DNA from: Rhipicephalus microplus
Lineage: Eukaryota; Arthropoda; Arachnida; Ixodida; Ixodidae
Assembly: GCF_043290135.1 (NCBI RefSeq)
Contig: NC_134707.1
Coordinates: forward strand, 134,045,319-134,109,318
Length of the DNA stretch: 64,000 nt
Reading direction: 5' to 3'
Shown here: one piece after another, positions 22,570 through 33,891 of the stretch
How the letters are laid out: every line of letters starts with the position of its first letter
Numbering within the stretch: the stretch's first letter is position 1
The notes under the pieces: generated by a model
Database searches by the model: none
Seen by the model: only the letters and a program-made list of their open reading frames with translations
Told to the model about the DNA's origin: nothing
Position numbers and translations under genes: made by a program

Positions 22570-24210
22570 TGATTCTTCTCGGCATTCGTCAGGACGCGGC
22601 ATGCATACGCAATGACCCTTTCACGTGACGATTCATCGCGCTGCAGTAGAATACCTCCGATTCCGAGACCGCTAGCGTCAGTATGCAGGAGTGTAGGTGC
22701 TGTTTCATCAAAATGGTGAAGTACTGGTTCAGGTGTAAGGACATTTTTCAGAGGCCTAAACGCTGATTCGCAGGCAGGAGACCACTCAAAACGAACACCA
22801 GAACCTATAGTAATTTGTGCAAAGGTGCTGCTATCGAGGCAAAGTCTCGTACGAATCGGCGGAAGTATGAATCCAGGCCGAGAAAACTGCGTACGTGCTT
22901 AGTCCTTTCAGGACGAGGAAAATGAAGAACGGCCGATATTTTATCGGGATCGGGACGAACGCCATCCTTACTCACAATGTGACCTAATACTTTATTGTCT
23001 TGCTGGCAACATGGCCCTTTTTTGCGTTCAGCTGAAGGCCAGTCGAACCCAAGCACATTAGGACTTTGTCTAAACGGTGTAAGTGTTGAGAGAAGGTTGA
23101 CGAGAAAATAATGATATTGTCCAAATAGCACAGGCAAGTTTTCCACTTCAGGCCACGCAAAATGGTGTCAATCATGCATTCGAATGTTGCGGGTGCGTTG
23201 CAGAGGCCGAAGGGCATTGCATTGAACTTGTAAAGTCTGTGTGGTGTCGAAAATGCCGTCTTTTCTTTATCGACTTCATGCATCGGTATCTGCCAGTACC
23301 CCGAACGTAGATCGACACTCGAAAAATATTGAGCTCCCTATAGGGAATCCAAGGCGTCATCTATACGTGGCATAGAGTATACATCCTTGCGCGTGATGTT
23401 GTTTAGCGCCCGGTAATCTACGCAGAAGCCCACAGAACCTTTTTTTTTTCGAACTAAGACGACAGGTGATGACAAAGGGCTAGCAGAGGGGCGTATTATG
23501 TTCCGTCTCAACATGTCAGCGTTTTCTTCAATAACCTTCCGCTTAGCTACTGATACGCGACGTGGCCGTCGACGAACGACTGACGTACCCTCAGTCTCGA
23601 TGCGATGCGTGGTGGCGCACGTCTTTGCCAGTACGGGTGAATTGACGTCAAACAAAGCTTCGTTTTTAGTCAGTAAGGCAAAAAGTTGTTGAGTCTGCGA
23701 TGGGGTCTGGTCAGAGCTGACGGTAGTTTTGAGGGAGGAGGTGCATGGGGAACGTGCAACAGGGATATCTTCAGAAAAAGCTTCTTGAATGGTTACCACA
23801 GAGAAAGGCTCCGGTGTAGCGACGCAAGCCAACGTTAAGCCCCTCGGAACCAGAATTTTTTCGGGCGTCGGGTTCGTTGCGCAAACGAGTGCGAAGCCAT
23901 CGTCGAAACGTATCAGACCTGATGCGAAGGCTATTTCTCTGGTGACACAGCGTACAAGGGGTTGTACGAGCACATCGCCGCAGTCAATCACGTCAGACAG
24001 AAGTATAACGATTCGCTGACTGTGCGGAGGTATCTCAGTGTCTTCTGCAGCATAAAAACCAATTGGTGCGTCATCTGCGTGAAGCGAATAGGTGGTATCG
24101 CTCATGTGTAGGACGCGTTGCCGGCAGCAGATGGACGCGGACGCCGTTAAAAGAAAGTCCCATCTTAATATTAGCTGTTGAGTACACAAACTAAGCACTG
24201 CAAATTGCAC
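22570..24210 (-). pseudogene. Reverse transcriptase and RNase H of the gypsy element
   Basis: From right to left, SSPVVLVRKKKGSVGFCVDY and RALNNITRKDVYSMPRIDDA form the fingers of the RT. After breaks near 23340, MHEVDKEKTAFSTPHRLYKF, NAMPFGLCNAPATFE and CYLDNIIIF follow. The catalytic box is YLDN where YLDD is expected, so a key aspartate is lost. The connection domain (SFLGLDSYFRRFVRDFA) and a strongly eroded RNase H follow to about 22570. The enzyme would copy element RNA to DNA, but this copy cannot be active. Confidence 0.85.
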
Positions 24211-24593
24211 ATATAGGATAAGTTCATCAGTTTAAACACGAACATTGCACATGGCTGAAGGTAGGATATTGTCCCCTTGAGCAGCGAGCAACGTAGGTCC
24301 ATCATAGGGCGTAGTACTTTGTGGAGATGCACACACAAATCTCTGTGAATGACTGAGAAACTAGCACCAGTGTCTATTATTGCTTCCACTTCTATGCCTT
24401 CCAGCGAAACAGATATCATCTTATGAGGATGTTCTGGAGGAATTTTTTCTACTTTGCTAAATGCAGCTTTTCCCCCAGAAGCTGCGTAATTTAGTTTTCC
24501 GGGCGACGGTCGGCGAACTGAGAGGCTAATCGAAGTACCGACGTAGAGCGAGGGAGAGGGTACGGCGAGCGATGCCTGGCACCATGATAGCAA
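24171..24593 (-). pseudogene. Aspartic protease of the gypsy element
   Basis: The frame has VEAIIDTGASFSVIHRDLC, with the DTGA catalytic motif of retropepsins, followed by a degenerate flap and C-terminal region. This enzyme cleaves the Gag-Pol polyprotein. It lies between the zinc knuckle and RT, as expected. Confidence 0.8.
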
Positions 24594-25560
24594 GGAGTCA
24601 TTTCAGCAGTTACTGATGGCGAGGAAGAGCGACCGTGAGGCGTAGCGTAAGGACAGTGCTGGAAAGTGGTTTCTATGGCATAGTCATCCCGTTCTATAGT
24701 GTCAATTTGACGGCGCTCGTCACGCTGACGCTTGCGACAGACACGTGTGATGTGTCCACGATATCCGCAGTAGTAGCATGTGGGTCTCGTCGGGTGCCAT
24801 AATTGATAGTAGGGCTGGTTGTTTGGGCTGGGGACTATGGCATTCAGGTGTGGTGGCGCCGGTCGCGCACTGTAAGGCTGGTTTTGTGTGCTGGGCATCA
24901 GGCAGGCCAGATGGGCTGGCGTTGTCGTCGGCGGTATCGGTGGAACGAAGGCTGGAGTAACTGCGGCGACTGGCGCGTAAGTAAGTGGGGCTTTGGAGAC
25001 GTGAGGGTCTGTGTAGGCATTACCAGTCATAGCCGCAAACTCCTCCTTGACGACGTCCTGTAAACTCCTACTAGGGGTGTCAGAAGGAAACTGACGTACT
25101 GGAAATCCGAGCGACTGCAGCTCCTCTCGTATTATGTTGCGGATCATGGCTCGTAACGAGGGGTCGACAGTAGGGTCGTCAGGGATGGCTGCAGGAGAGT
25201 TGTCCAGCTGCAGCCGTGCTGATTCGAGCTTGTGCAGGCGTTGGTACATAGCTACAATACCTACCTAGGTACTTGGGTCCTTCACGACTAAAGCATTGAA
25301 GGCAACAATCCCTATGCCTTTGAGCAGATGGCGCACTGTGTATGTCTTGGTCATGAAGGCGTTGATGCGTCGACAAAGAGAGCGAACATCCTCAATATAC
25401 GAGGTATAAGACTCGCCTAGTTGTTGTTTTCGACCATCAAGTGTTTTCTTCGCCAGACTGGCTCGAACTGCCGGAGTAGCAAAGACTTGTTGCAGACGTT
25501 CTTTGAAGACGTTCCAGTTGGGAAATTCGATTTGGTGGTTAAAAAACTAAGTCTTCGCTA
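24491..25560 (-). pseudogene. Gag (capsid and zinc knuckle) of the gypsy element
   Basis: Right part: WNVFKERLQQVFATPAV and QLGESYTSYIEDVRSLCRRI match the retrotransposon Gag capsid core. Left part (24491-25249): a proline-rich linker, then CYYCGYRGHITRVC, a CCHC zinc knuckle that binds RNA, followed by a basic RKRQRDERR run. The two parts are separated by a stop next to VAMYQRLHKLESARL. Gag proteins assemble the cytoplasmic particle. Confidence 0.8.
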
Positions 25561-25888
25561 CGCCAGTAAGATAGAAGGAGACGTGGCTGAGCTTGTGCGG
25601 ATGGTCCTAACGGTTAGCTGCACTCACTATGTCATATTGGTGTATGTAGCCAGTCGCCCACGTCCTCGTTTCGGAGTCCAGCGAATAGAGGGGTCTCGCG
25701 AGGGGGTCCACTGATGATCTAAGAGTGAGTAGCTGCGGCAGTCGTAGCCAGAGGGGTAAAAGGAGAAGCACCCGAGGGTTCGTACTGCGGCATGCTGGTG
25801 GACACGTAGCCCGGAAGGCAACCTGAGCGAATCTCCAGGAGGTAAAGCGGGCGAGCAGGAACGGGAAATCGAGGAGCAACCTCCACCA

Positions 25889-26059
25889 CTTGCGACGAAG
25901 TCCTTTACACGCCTTTTAGGCCTAGAAGATGTGGCCAAAACAGTCACCTCCGAGGCACAGAACCGACTCAAGGGGCATCCCTACTAACGATGAAGATGAA
26001 GGACACTAGATGATGATGGTTTTGTACAGGTGATGAAGAAGCGTGCTTTCAATGCCCAC
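25889..26059 (-). repeat. 5' LTR of the minus-strand gypsy element
   Basis: Direct repeat of 20730-20895 in the same orientation, with small differences and one missing TTA relative to the left copy. Immediately inside (left) is a sequence that on the minus strand reads AGTGGTGGAGGTTGC, a likely primer-binding region. Confidence 0.82.
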
Positions 26060-26123
26060 AGTATTTACTCCACTGTCAAGGATATGGCGAGTAGCAAATA
26101 GGGTCGTTTCTTTGGTTGATTGA

Positions 26124-27322
26124 ATTTCAATCAACCAAAAGAACAAGCAGGATTTCGAACAGGCTACTCAGCAATCGACCACATTCATACTAATAATCAG
26201 GTAATAGAGAAATGCTCAGAATATAACCAACCGCTATACATAGAATTCATAGATTACGAGAAAGCGTTTGAATCAGTAGAAATGTCAGCCGTCATGCAGA
26301 CACTGCGAAATCAGGGCGTCGATGAGGCATATATAAACATCCTGGAAGAAATCTACAGGGGATCAACTGCTACCTTAGTGCTTCATAAAGAAAGCAACAG
26401 AATACCAATCAAGAAGGGTGTAAGGCAGGGGGGCACAATCTTGCCAATGCTATTTACCGCGTGCTCACAGGAGGTTTTCAGAAGCCCAGAATGGGAACAG
26501 TTAAGGATAAGCTTTAATGGAGAGGTACCTTAGTAACCTGCGCTTCGCCGATGACATTGCATTGCTGAGTAACTCAGGGGACGAATTGCAACTCATGATT
26601 ACAGAGTTAGACAAGCAGATCAGAAAATAGGGTCTTAAAATGAATATGCGGAAAAAAAGTAATGAATAACAACCTCGGAAAAGAGCAGCGCTTCGAGATA
26701 GGTAGCAGTGCACTTCAAGTTCTAAAAGACTATGTCTACTTAGGGCAGGTAATAACCGCAGAGCTGAACCATGAGATGGAAGTGACTAGAAGAATAAGAA
26801 TGGGGTGGAGCACATTTGGCAAGCACTCTCAAATTACGACAGGTAGATTGCCACTATCCCTCAAGTAAAAGGTATATAAACAGCTGTATCTTGCCAGTAC
26901 TTAGTTACGGAGCAGAAACCTGGAGACTTACAAAGAGGGTTAAGCTTAAATTGAGGACAACGCAGCGAGCAATGGAAAGAAAAATGGTAGGTGTAACCTT
27001 AAGAGACAAGAAGAGAGCAGAGTGGATTAGGGAACAAACGGGGGTTAAGGATAGCATAGCTGAAATCAAGAAGAAGGAATGGACATGTGTTGAGAATGTA
27101 GCGTGTAGACAGGATAACCGCTGGTCGTTAAGGGTAACTAACTGGATTCCAAGACAAGGCAAGCGGGTTAGGGGGAGACGGAAGGTTAGGTGGGCAGACG
27201 GGATTAAGAAGTTTGCGGGTATAAATTGGCAGCAGCAAGCACAGGACCGGGTTGACAGGTGGAACATGGGTGAGACCTTTGTCCTGCAGTGGACGTAGTC
27301 AGGCTGATGATGATGATGATGA
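26124..27322 (+). mobile_element. 5'-truncated RTE-type LINE, broken copy
   Basis: This encodes the middle and C-terminal part of an RTE-clade reverse transcriptase: QAGFRTGYSAIDHIHT, LYIEFIDYEKAFESVEM, IPIKKGVRQGGTILPMLFTA, LRFADDIALLSN (across a frameshift), SYGAETWRLTKRVKLKL and RKMVGVTLRDKKRAEWIRE. The 3' end is GGCTGATGATGATGATGATG, the short repeat tail usual for these elements. Frameshifts near 26525 and 26650 and a TAA at 26866-26868 interrupt the frame. It is closely similar to the copy at 45.4-46.4 kb. Confidence 0.88.
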
Positions 27323-27323
27323 A

Positions 27324-29885
27324 ATATGGTCGCAATCACGCCCAAGCCTTTGATGCCGTTTATTGCCCTCGCGTTAATCAAGGATACATCAATGCCGTCT
27401 CTAGCCGAAGAATTCACTGACGTGTATGTATTTGGAAGAGAAAGTGAACCACCTTACCCACTTCCGCCTCATTATACATCTGCCATCGACGCATCTTTCA
27501 CTTTGCGGGAACTTACGTCAGCCTTAAGTTGTCTCCGACGACGCTGTGCTCCTGGATCTGACGGAATTGCAAACCAAATGATTGCAAATCGGCCTGCAGA
27601 AGTGAAGAGGAGGCTTCTGATGCATTTCAAGAATGTTTGGAGGTTGGAAAACATTCCTCAAGTCTGTACAATGGCCCAGGTCTTGCCAGTTCTGAAGCTA
27701 GGTAAGGACAGAACAGAACCGGCATGATACAGACCAGTATCACTAACTTCGTGCGTAGCAAAACTGATGGAGAAACTGGCCTGTGTTCGGCTGAGATGGT
27801 TTATGGAGAATCACAAGGCCCTTCCAGCATGTATGACTGGGGTTTGGCAACGGTTGAGTGCACAGGACAGCATCTTGGACCTAGTGATTCACATAGAACA
27901 CCAACGAGCATACCACTTTTCAACTCTGGCAATATTCCTGGACGTTTCAAAAGCATACGAGTACGTGTTCCAAGGTGCGATAAATTGTGGTATTGCATCT
28001 ATGGGAATAACGGGGCATCTTTTACGCTTTCTTCAGGCGTTTCTTAGTGATCGCTCGATGCAGGTGAAGTTCATGACAGTGCTCAGTAGCTGAAGGAAAA
28101 TCGCCAGAGGAGTGCCACAGGGCAGTGTCCTGTCTCCAATGTTGTTCAATGTGGCCATGGCTTGTTTACATATTGCTCTCAAGAATGTGAGCAAGGCAGT
28201 ACAAATATCAATTCATGCCGATAACATATGGATGTGGCTGTCTAGATATCAACATCAGCGATTGGAAATGATGGGCCAAAAAGTTCTACTCTCTGCACAA
28301 AACCTATCTTGAATCTTTTGGACAAACGTTATTAGCTGAAAAGTCTCAGTTATAGCTATTACCAGGTATGCGAAGACGAGAAACAAGGATGAAAATATTA
28401 TTTCCTGATGCATCAATTAAACAAGTTAAGTGCATTTGATTCTTTAGAGTCACACTAGACACAAGGAGGAATGTGCGACGGGCAGTAGACAAGAAAATGT
28501 CAGCGCTGCCACCTCGTCTAAACATTCTTCGAAGGATGGCAGGAATAAGCTGGGGGAGCCACCCAACATCAATGATAAATTTACACGAGGCAGTAATTGT
28601 CAATCGTGTGCTTTTACAATTGCCCCTGATCTCTCCGAGTGAGTCGCAGTACGAACGCCTGGAAAAACTTCATCGTAAACGCCTCAGAGTTGCTTTGGGA
28701 GTGCCAAAGTTTGCAGCGAGCATAAAAGTGCTTCATGAAGCTCGTCTTCCGCCGTTACGTCTTCTCGCCCCTCAACGACTGCTGACACAGCTATACCGAC
28801 TTGGTGAACCGAGCCCAGAACGAGCACAACTCAGTCGCCTTCGGTGACGCACAGAATTGCCAGCTTTCGTGGCCCTCAACACCTTTCGTCATCTTATCAT
28901 CGATTTTCCCGAACAAAGACAACTTCGACAAGACCCACCTTGGTCACATGAGAATGTTGACTGTCAGTTGACGATTCCATGGATGTACAGCAAGCGTTCC
29001 ACACCCACAGCAGAAGTACGTTCTTTGGTACTTGAATATATTGAAGAAAAGTACGCCGATCATTTAGAAGTTTTCTCTGATGGATCAGTCGACATAGTGC
29101 ACGGAGCAAGCGATGCAGCGTTTGTGATCCCGTCTCTAAAGGCGTCCTAGGAAGCGCGGCTCGAGGGCGTTGTTTCATCAACAGCATGTGAAAGCGTGGC
29201 AATTGAGGCAGCCCTGAAGAAACTGAAGCTTTGTAGGCAGCAACAAGTCGTGCTGTTTTCGAACAGTTAGCCCGCTTTGCAGCGGCTAAAACATGGATCG
29301 CTTTTGGATCGATGCACTCAAAGATCACTGCGAATCCTTGAAGACCTGCATAGCATTGGTATAAGCATTAAGGTTCAATGGATTCTATCACATGTGGGTA
29401 TAGTGGGTAATGAGGTGGCTGACAGAAGTGCCCAGATTGTTCTGGAGCTTACAACAACAAAGAAGGCTCCCAAAGACAATCAGCGTATCTTACAAGAGGT
29501 TGTCAATAAGCATTTTCCCTCGTTATGGCTGACGCCTCACCAGCCATGTGTGACACAAGGGCTGTCAAGGAAAGAGGCCTGCTTGCTTCATCGCACCCGA
29601 ACGTGATCAGCGCGTACACCAACATGGCTCCACAAGATCAGACTCTCCGCGACGCCTTTGTGCTCGAACACCAAGGAAAACGGTGATATAGAACATTATT
29701 TGCTTAAATGTCGTGAGCCTAAGAAGGAACGTCAAGGTTTATTTGAGGAACTGCAGCACTTAGGTTCGCCATGTGACAGCGTGACTGATATTGTGTTTCC
29801 ACGTCATTTCTCGATCTTCAGGAAACAGATGTCGCGACTTCTCTTTAAATTTTCGATTGCTAGAGACCTGGCATGTGACTGGTGA
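27324..29885 (+). pseudogene. Decayed I-like LINE ORF2 (RT and RNase H)
   Basis: The blocks in order are: LRRRCAPGSDGIANQMI, AQVLPVLKLGKDRTEP and YRPVSLTSCVAKLMEKL (RT entry); LAIFLDVSKAYEYVFQGA; RGVPQGSVLSPMLFNVAMA; HADNIWMW in place of YADDI; a thumb region to about 28850; RNase H with HLEVFSDGSVDIVHGASDA, VAIEAALKKLK and VQWILSHVGIVGNEVADRSA; and a terminal CX..C-type finger (CSNTKENGDIEHYLLKC). The RNase H domain marks the I group. Several stops (near 27728, 28092, 29150, 29268) and altered catalytic residues show it is old. It is 5'-truncated where the RTE tail ends. Confidence 0.82.
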
Positions 29886-30028
29886 TGACAGCTTTGTTTG
29901 AGGTATAGCGCAGCAAGATAGAGTACGGGCGCAATACTACAAGTGGAATAGCACAAAAGCTGCCGTCTTATGCGGGATTTCGTCGCGCTGTGCACGATTT
30001 TTATTTTAAAAGCCAGCTTGTGCTTAGG

Positions 30029-30787
30029 TAAAAAAATTGGCAGCATATTCACGGAGTGAATGGTGGAGAGTGGGGCGCAGCATGCATCCGTCCATTTGTT
30101 CTTGCTTCCCTTCGTCAATGCGTCCGTCTGTGTTACCGTCCATGCGTCCATCCGCCCGTCCGTGCGTGCGTCTGTTCGTGCATCGGCCCCTGCTTTCATC
30201 CATGCGTTCATCCATGCACCCTTCTGTGTGTCCGTTCGTTCATCTATTCAACACTCCATGTACCACCATCTCGCATCTTTTCATCATATATTCCCCATAT
30301 AGAAGCACCACCATTCAGCGGACAATACAAGGACTAAACGAGAGGTGGCACACGCACACTTTCTTACGGCTCGCGCTTCGGGTCTACTTCCCTCCTTTTA
30401 CCACCTCGAGTTCATGGTATATACTAGTTCACTGTATTCATGGCGCTGCGGCTCAACGCTCGCTAAACCTTTCTGAAACTAAGAAGGTTACACCCAGCGA
30501 ACATAGTGTAGCAACCCTTTCTTGTCAGATAGTGCTCAATGTACATGCCAATGGCTGCTAATGGGGATCGCAGCGTGCGCGTTAACTTAAAACCAAATGC
30601 TCCTGTCTCTCATTCCCCATACACAGCCATTGGGATGTACATTCAGAATTATTTTTAATTGTTCAACAACGCACGGAGGAAATTGCTCACCAGCACCACT
30701 GTGGAGGTTAAAACGTTATACTCGTTACATACTACAACGGAAACGAGGGACCAACGAGTGCCGCTATAAGAAGCTTCGCCCCTAAAA
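30029..30787 (-). repeat. GGGGCGAAGC-ended repeat, copy 1
   Basis: On the minus strand it begins TTTTAGGGGCGAAGCTTC, contains GCCACCTCTCGTTTAGTCC and ATGATGAAAAGATGCGAG, then a variable GGAC/GGAT-rich tract, and ends CATTCACTCCGTGAATATGC plus a T run. The same start, internal blocks and end occur in the same order at 59157-59818, but the interior differs. TTCAC/GTGAA next to the end forms a short hairpin. An imperfect 33-bp inverted repeat (30535-30567 with 30614-30646) is specific to this copy. The frame through the GGAC tract encodes DGRMDAW-type repeats and is probably not a gene. Confidence 0.75.
30073..30250. repeat. Degenerate tetranucleotide (CCGT/CCAT) tract
   Basis: A purine/pyrimidine-biased tract of imperfect CCGT and CCAT units that gives three long overlapping frames on the plus strand and one on the minus. 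It occupies the variable interior of the GGGGCGAAGC-ended repeat. Confidence 0.8.
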
Positions 30788-31361
30788 CAAACAATGGACA
30801 TTAGCTAGAGAAAACCGGGTGGGGCAATTGCCTGCAAATTATGCAAGGCTAGATCCACCGGCTACCTACAACATGCTCAACCTCAACCTCCTCCCATATC
30901 ACTTCTTTCGGAAACATTGCACATGCGCACTAAGAACGCATATGAGTTTCGAAAAAGCTCCTGCTAGTATGCCGTCAGTTAAAGTCTTCCTGTAATGTCA
31001 GACCACTGGTGAGACGTCAATCCGAAGCCACCCTCTCGATACAGAAAACAAAATCGCTATTTTAAGGTAGCGATATAAAATATATTTCATGCATTCTGAA
31101 ACACCACGACACTTTTTCTCCAGTTATCGACACCCGCGTTTTCATTTAGAGCAACCAGGAAATATACATAATCATTGTCAGTACTCCTTCACAAAAATAT
31201 CGAGCGTTTAGGCAAGAGAAAACGTAGATGAACAGCAGTGGACCACTCTTGTTTCCATCAGAACAAAAAAAAAAAACAATTTTCCATTACAGTTTTCCAA
31301 TCATTCTTCCATCCATATTTCGCAATGGCGCTGTGCTCCCACATGCCTTCGATGTCCGCCT
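30788..31361. other. Gene-free stretch
   Basis: No gene, RNA or repeat with clear ends is seen. It contains only short A- and T-rich runs. Confidence 0.5.
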
Positions 31362-31380
31362 TCGAAGCAAAAGCTATGCC

Positions 31381-31607
31381 CTACTGCGGTGGTCTAGTGG
31401 CTAAGGTACTCGGCCGCTGACCCGCAGGTCACGGCATCGAATCCCGGCTGCAGCGGCTGCATTTCCGATGGAGACTGGAAATGTTGTAGGTCCATTAGGG
31501 AGCACGGTAAAGAACCCCACGTGGTCGAAACTTCCGGAGCCCTGAACTACAGCGTCTTTCATAATCAGATGGTGCTTTTGGTACGTTAAACCCCACATAT
31601 ATATCAA
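31381..31607 (+). mobile_element. tRNA-derived SINE (Ruka-like), plus strand
   Basis: The head reads GGTGGTCTAGTGGCTAAGG (A box TGGTCTAGTGG), followed by GCATCGAATCCCGGCTGC (B-box region). The body reaches GGTACGTTAAACCCCACATA. TCGAAGCAAAAGCTATGCC (31362-31380) and TCGAAGCGAATGCTATGTCC (31608-31627) look like a 17-20-base target duplication with a few later changes. Confidence 0.85.
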
Positions 31608-31627
31608 TCGAAGCGAATGCTATGTCC

Positions 31628-33092
31628 AAGCGAGGCGTCTATACTGACCACTAAAATAGCGGCACGCAGCTGGCTGCCACCTGTGCGAGCGTTTTTACTT
31701 CAGTTGTTCAGCGCTGTGTTGGTGAAGGCCATAACTATGGAGTTGTCACAAGCGCGAAAGAGCGTGCAGCAGGCCGAACCTCTTTTTTCATTCAGTGGCT
31801 GCGGCTGTGCACGATCAGCGTTCCTATCCACGCAGACGCCGCTTGGCTTTCGAGGCGTACGTATGCGCGGCTTTCTTACGCGTTGAAGGGATGGGAAGGA
31901 GGAGGAAGGTAGAAACGTTTATTTAGGCTGGGAATGCTGATGATGAACACGCGGGCTGGCAATGGTGATTAACACGCGGCTTCTGGTTCAGCTGCGGTCG
32001 AGATGTTGTGAGGCGCACTGATAGTGCTGATCTCAGAGGCCACCATGCTGATTATTCTAAAACAGCTTACCGAGAGCATTAAATGCTTAAAGATACATTT
32101 ATACACCCCGTGCCTATAAAAATACCATCATGAAAGGTTTCTGACATTTTCATTGCATGGGTGCAATTCTGCATTCAGTGTAACGACAAACACATGAAAA
32201 AAGATGGCTCTGGTTCGTAAACACCGCCCACATTAGTCGACCGTCTTTGACGCGATAACTGGCTCCATCGTAATCAATGAAATGCAACGCACTGAGGGGT
32301 GGATATAACTTTTTCGTACTGTTGGCTCGTTCATACGGGGGTGTTGGAAGAGCTCGGGAAGATCCAGAGTTTTGAGAAACTCAAGCGAAACTCGGCCGAT
32401 CTTGCGCAGCGCCTCAGGTGTTTAGCCGTCCAAAAAGCGTTTAAAGCGCAAGTTATTAGCAGACGCGTCTGCTTACGATTTGCGAGCGTGCCGAATTCCC
32501 CACGTTTGAATGATTCACTTGGAATTTTAAGTGGAGCCAAGCCATCCAGCACCTATGAGGTATTGCGCCCTTGGAATAAAATAGCACGAGCCAATACTTT
32601 GGACCACTGGGATGAATACACTTTTTTCTATGAGTTTATCAAGGCACAGTGGAAAGACGCTACTCGCGTAAATGCCAGACAGTACACAAGAGGGGACAAC
32701 TACTGTTGAACGGCCCGCTGGAATGCGCTATGAACACTCTACTGTCCGTTCCACGGAAACACAGTGGTTTGTCTATACCGACAGCAGGGCACACAGCACT
32801 TCTAACTCTCCGCAAACGGCAACGCCTCTAGCGGCGGCGCACGCTTCCTTGGGGACGCGCGCCGCTGAAGCCCCTGAGTTTAGGGTTAGTAGCTTTGTGA
32901 CGCCACGGCCTGCGTCAGTGTTCGCGTCAGCTCTTTCACGTTCTTCAGAAGTTTTGCGAAACATTTCTTCTTCGATGGTCGTGCTCAGCCTATCAGCAAC
33001 TGGGTTTGTTGAGTTGTTTGTTGTTACAATATCTACTGCAATTCGCCTGGAGCAAAACTTTGCTTCTTCCTGAAGGCTCACTGAGAGGAGAG
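31628..33092. other. Mostly gene-free; one unidentified frame
   Basis: Apart from the frame at 32299-32709 (listed), nothing is recognised. A short duplication of AACACGCGG lies near 31947-31980. Confidence 0.45.
32299..32709 (+). CDS. Unidentified 136-codon open frame
   Basis: The frame starts MDITFSYCWLVHTG and contains LEELGKIQSFEKLKRNSADL, AQRLRCLAVQKAFKAQ, LNDSLGILSGAK and LDHWDEYTFFYEFIKAQWKD. The residue composition is protein-like (balanced acidic, basic and aromatic residues), unlike most chance frames here. There is no signal peptide, zinc finger or known catalytic motif. It may be an exon or a transposon relic, or still a chance frame. I do not recognise it. Confidence 0.25.
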   Translation: MDITFSYCWLVHTGVLEELGKIQSFEKLKRNSADLAQRLRCLAVQKAFKAQVISRRVCLRFASVPNSPRLNDSLGILSGAKPSSTYEVLRPWNKIARANTLDHWDEYTFFYEFIKAQWKDATRVNARQYTRGDNYC

Positions 33093-33150
33093 ACACCAGC
33101 GTCTCTCATAATGATATGGTGGTTTTGGGACGTTAAACCCCACACAATAA
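33093..33150 (+). mobile_element. 5'-truncated SINE fragment
   Basis: Only the 3' part is present: AGCGTCTCTCATAATGATA, GGTGGTTTTGGGACGTTAAA and CCCCACACAATAATTATTGA. The tRNA head and central body are missing, as after incomplete reverse transcription. Confidence 0.75.
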
Positions 33151-33891
33151 TTATTGAGACGCCAATGTTGGATGCGCCTTGTCCGCTGTCTATTGCGAAT
33201 AATAGTGTTGCAATCATTTAGGCCAAAGAGCTGTGGGGAAGCGACTGCTGAGTTCTTGCTATATCTAGTAAAGTGTTGATGGAACAAGCTGTCGTCAGAA
33301 CAATAGCACAATTTGGAGTAAGATAATCGTAGGCGATTCTAAGGCCATTAAACAGGAGCATTCAGCCTACCACCCAACAACTTTGGTTTTGGTCACTTCA
33401 CAAGTAGACGGAAAAATCTACTTGAACAATACATAAGGTACAATGACACTATGCGTGTTTCGCACGTTCTTTAGACGTGTCAGTGATGGCTATTCTTTTC
33501 ATTCTAGACGTATTCATTCCCCACTTTATGTCTTGAGGCCTCTTTTTCGCACTTGTCATGCTCGTATGCCTTTTTTCGTCAGCCTTAAAAAAATAGTTCA
33601 CTGTAAGCATTTTTTTATTTTTAGAGTGTATTTTGTTTTATTGTCATTGTTACCGGCATTCAATTGGTGCGCACGTCACTTTCACATGAACAGCTTTCGA
33701 ATCACTTTTGAATTGTTGCACGTACATGACCACTGCCACAGCTTCTCCCACTTGCCAGCTACGCCTGGAGTTGATATTTACACGTCTTTATTCACATTTT
33801 ATACCCTAGAAGGGCTGTGGTAAATGTAGCTAGAGATACGGGACTAACTAATAAAAGCAAAAAAACGAAAACAAAATGAAGAGGGGGCACC
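33151..33891. other. Gene-free stretch
   Basis: No recognisable gene or element. The 126-codon frame at 33443-33823 is rich in Phe, His and Leu without motifs, and I do not support it. Confidence 0.5.

Larger units (their letters stand above)
20730..26059 (-). mobile_element. Degenerate Ty3/gypsy retrotransposon with both LTRs
   Basis: A 5.3-kb LTR element on the minus strand. Order from right to left: 5' LTR (25889-26059), primer-site-like TGGTGGAGG, gag with a zinc knuckle, aspartic protease, reverse transcriptase, RNase H, integrase, a purine-rich tract (GCGCGGGGAATTAGAT) and 3' LTR (20730-20895). The gene order RT-RH-IN defines the Ty3/gypsy group. Many stops and frameshifts make it dead. 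I saw no certain target duplication, perhaps because of the 72-bp duplication on the left side. Confidence 0.88.

Noticed and set aside
29804..30561. Frames with DGRMDAW or RPSVRPS repeats on both strands
   Set aside because: They follow the degenerate tetranucleotide tract inside the GGGGCGAAGC repeat and are unlikely to be genes.
32672..33073. 133-codon Ser/Ala-rich frame and its antisense partner
   Set aside because: Both strands are open with similar lengths and no recognisable domain; the 3' end runs towards a SINE fragment.
33443..33823. 126-codon frame rich in Phe, His and Leu
   Set aside because: No motif, no start context, and composition explained by AT-rich DNA.
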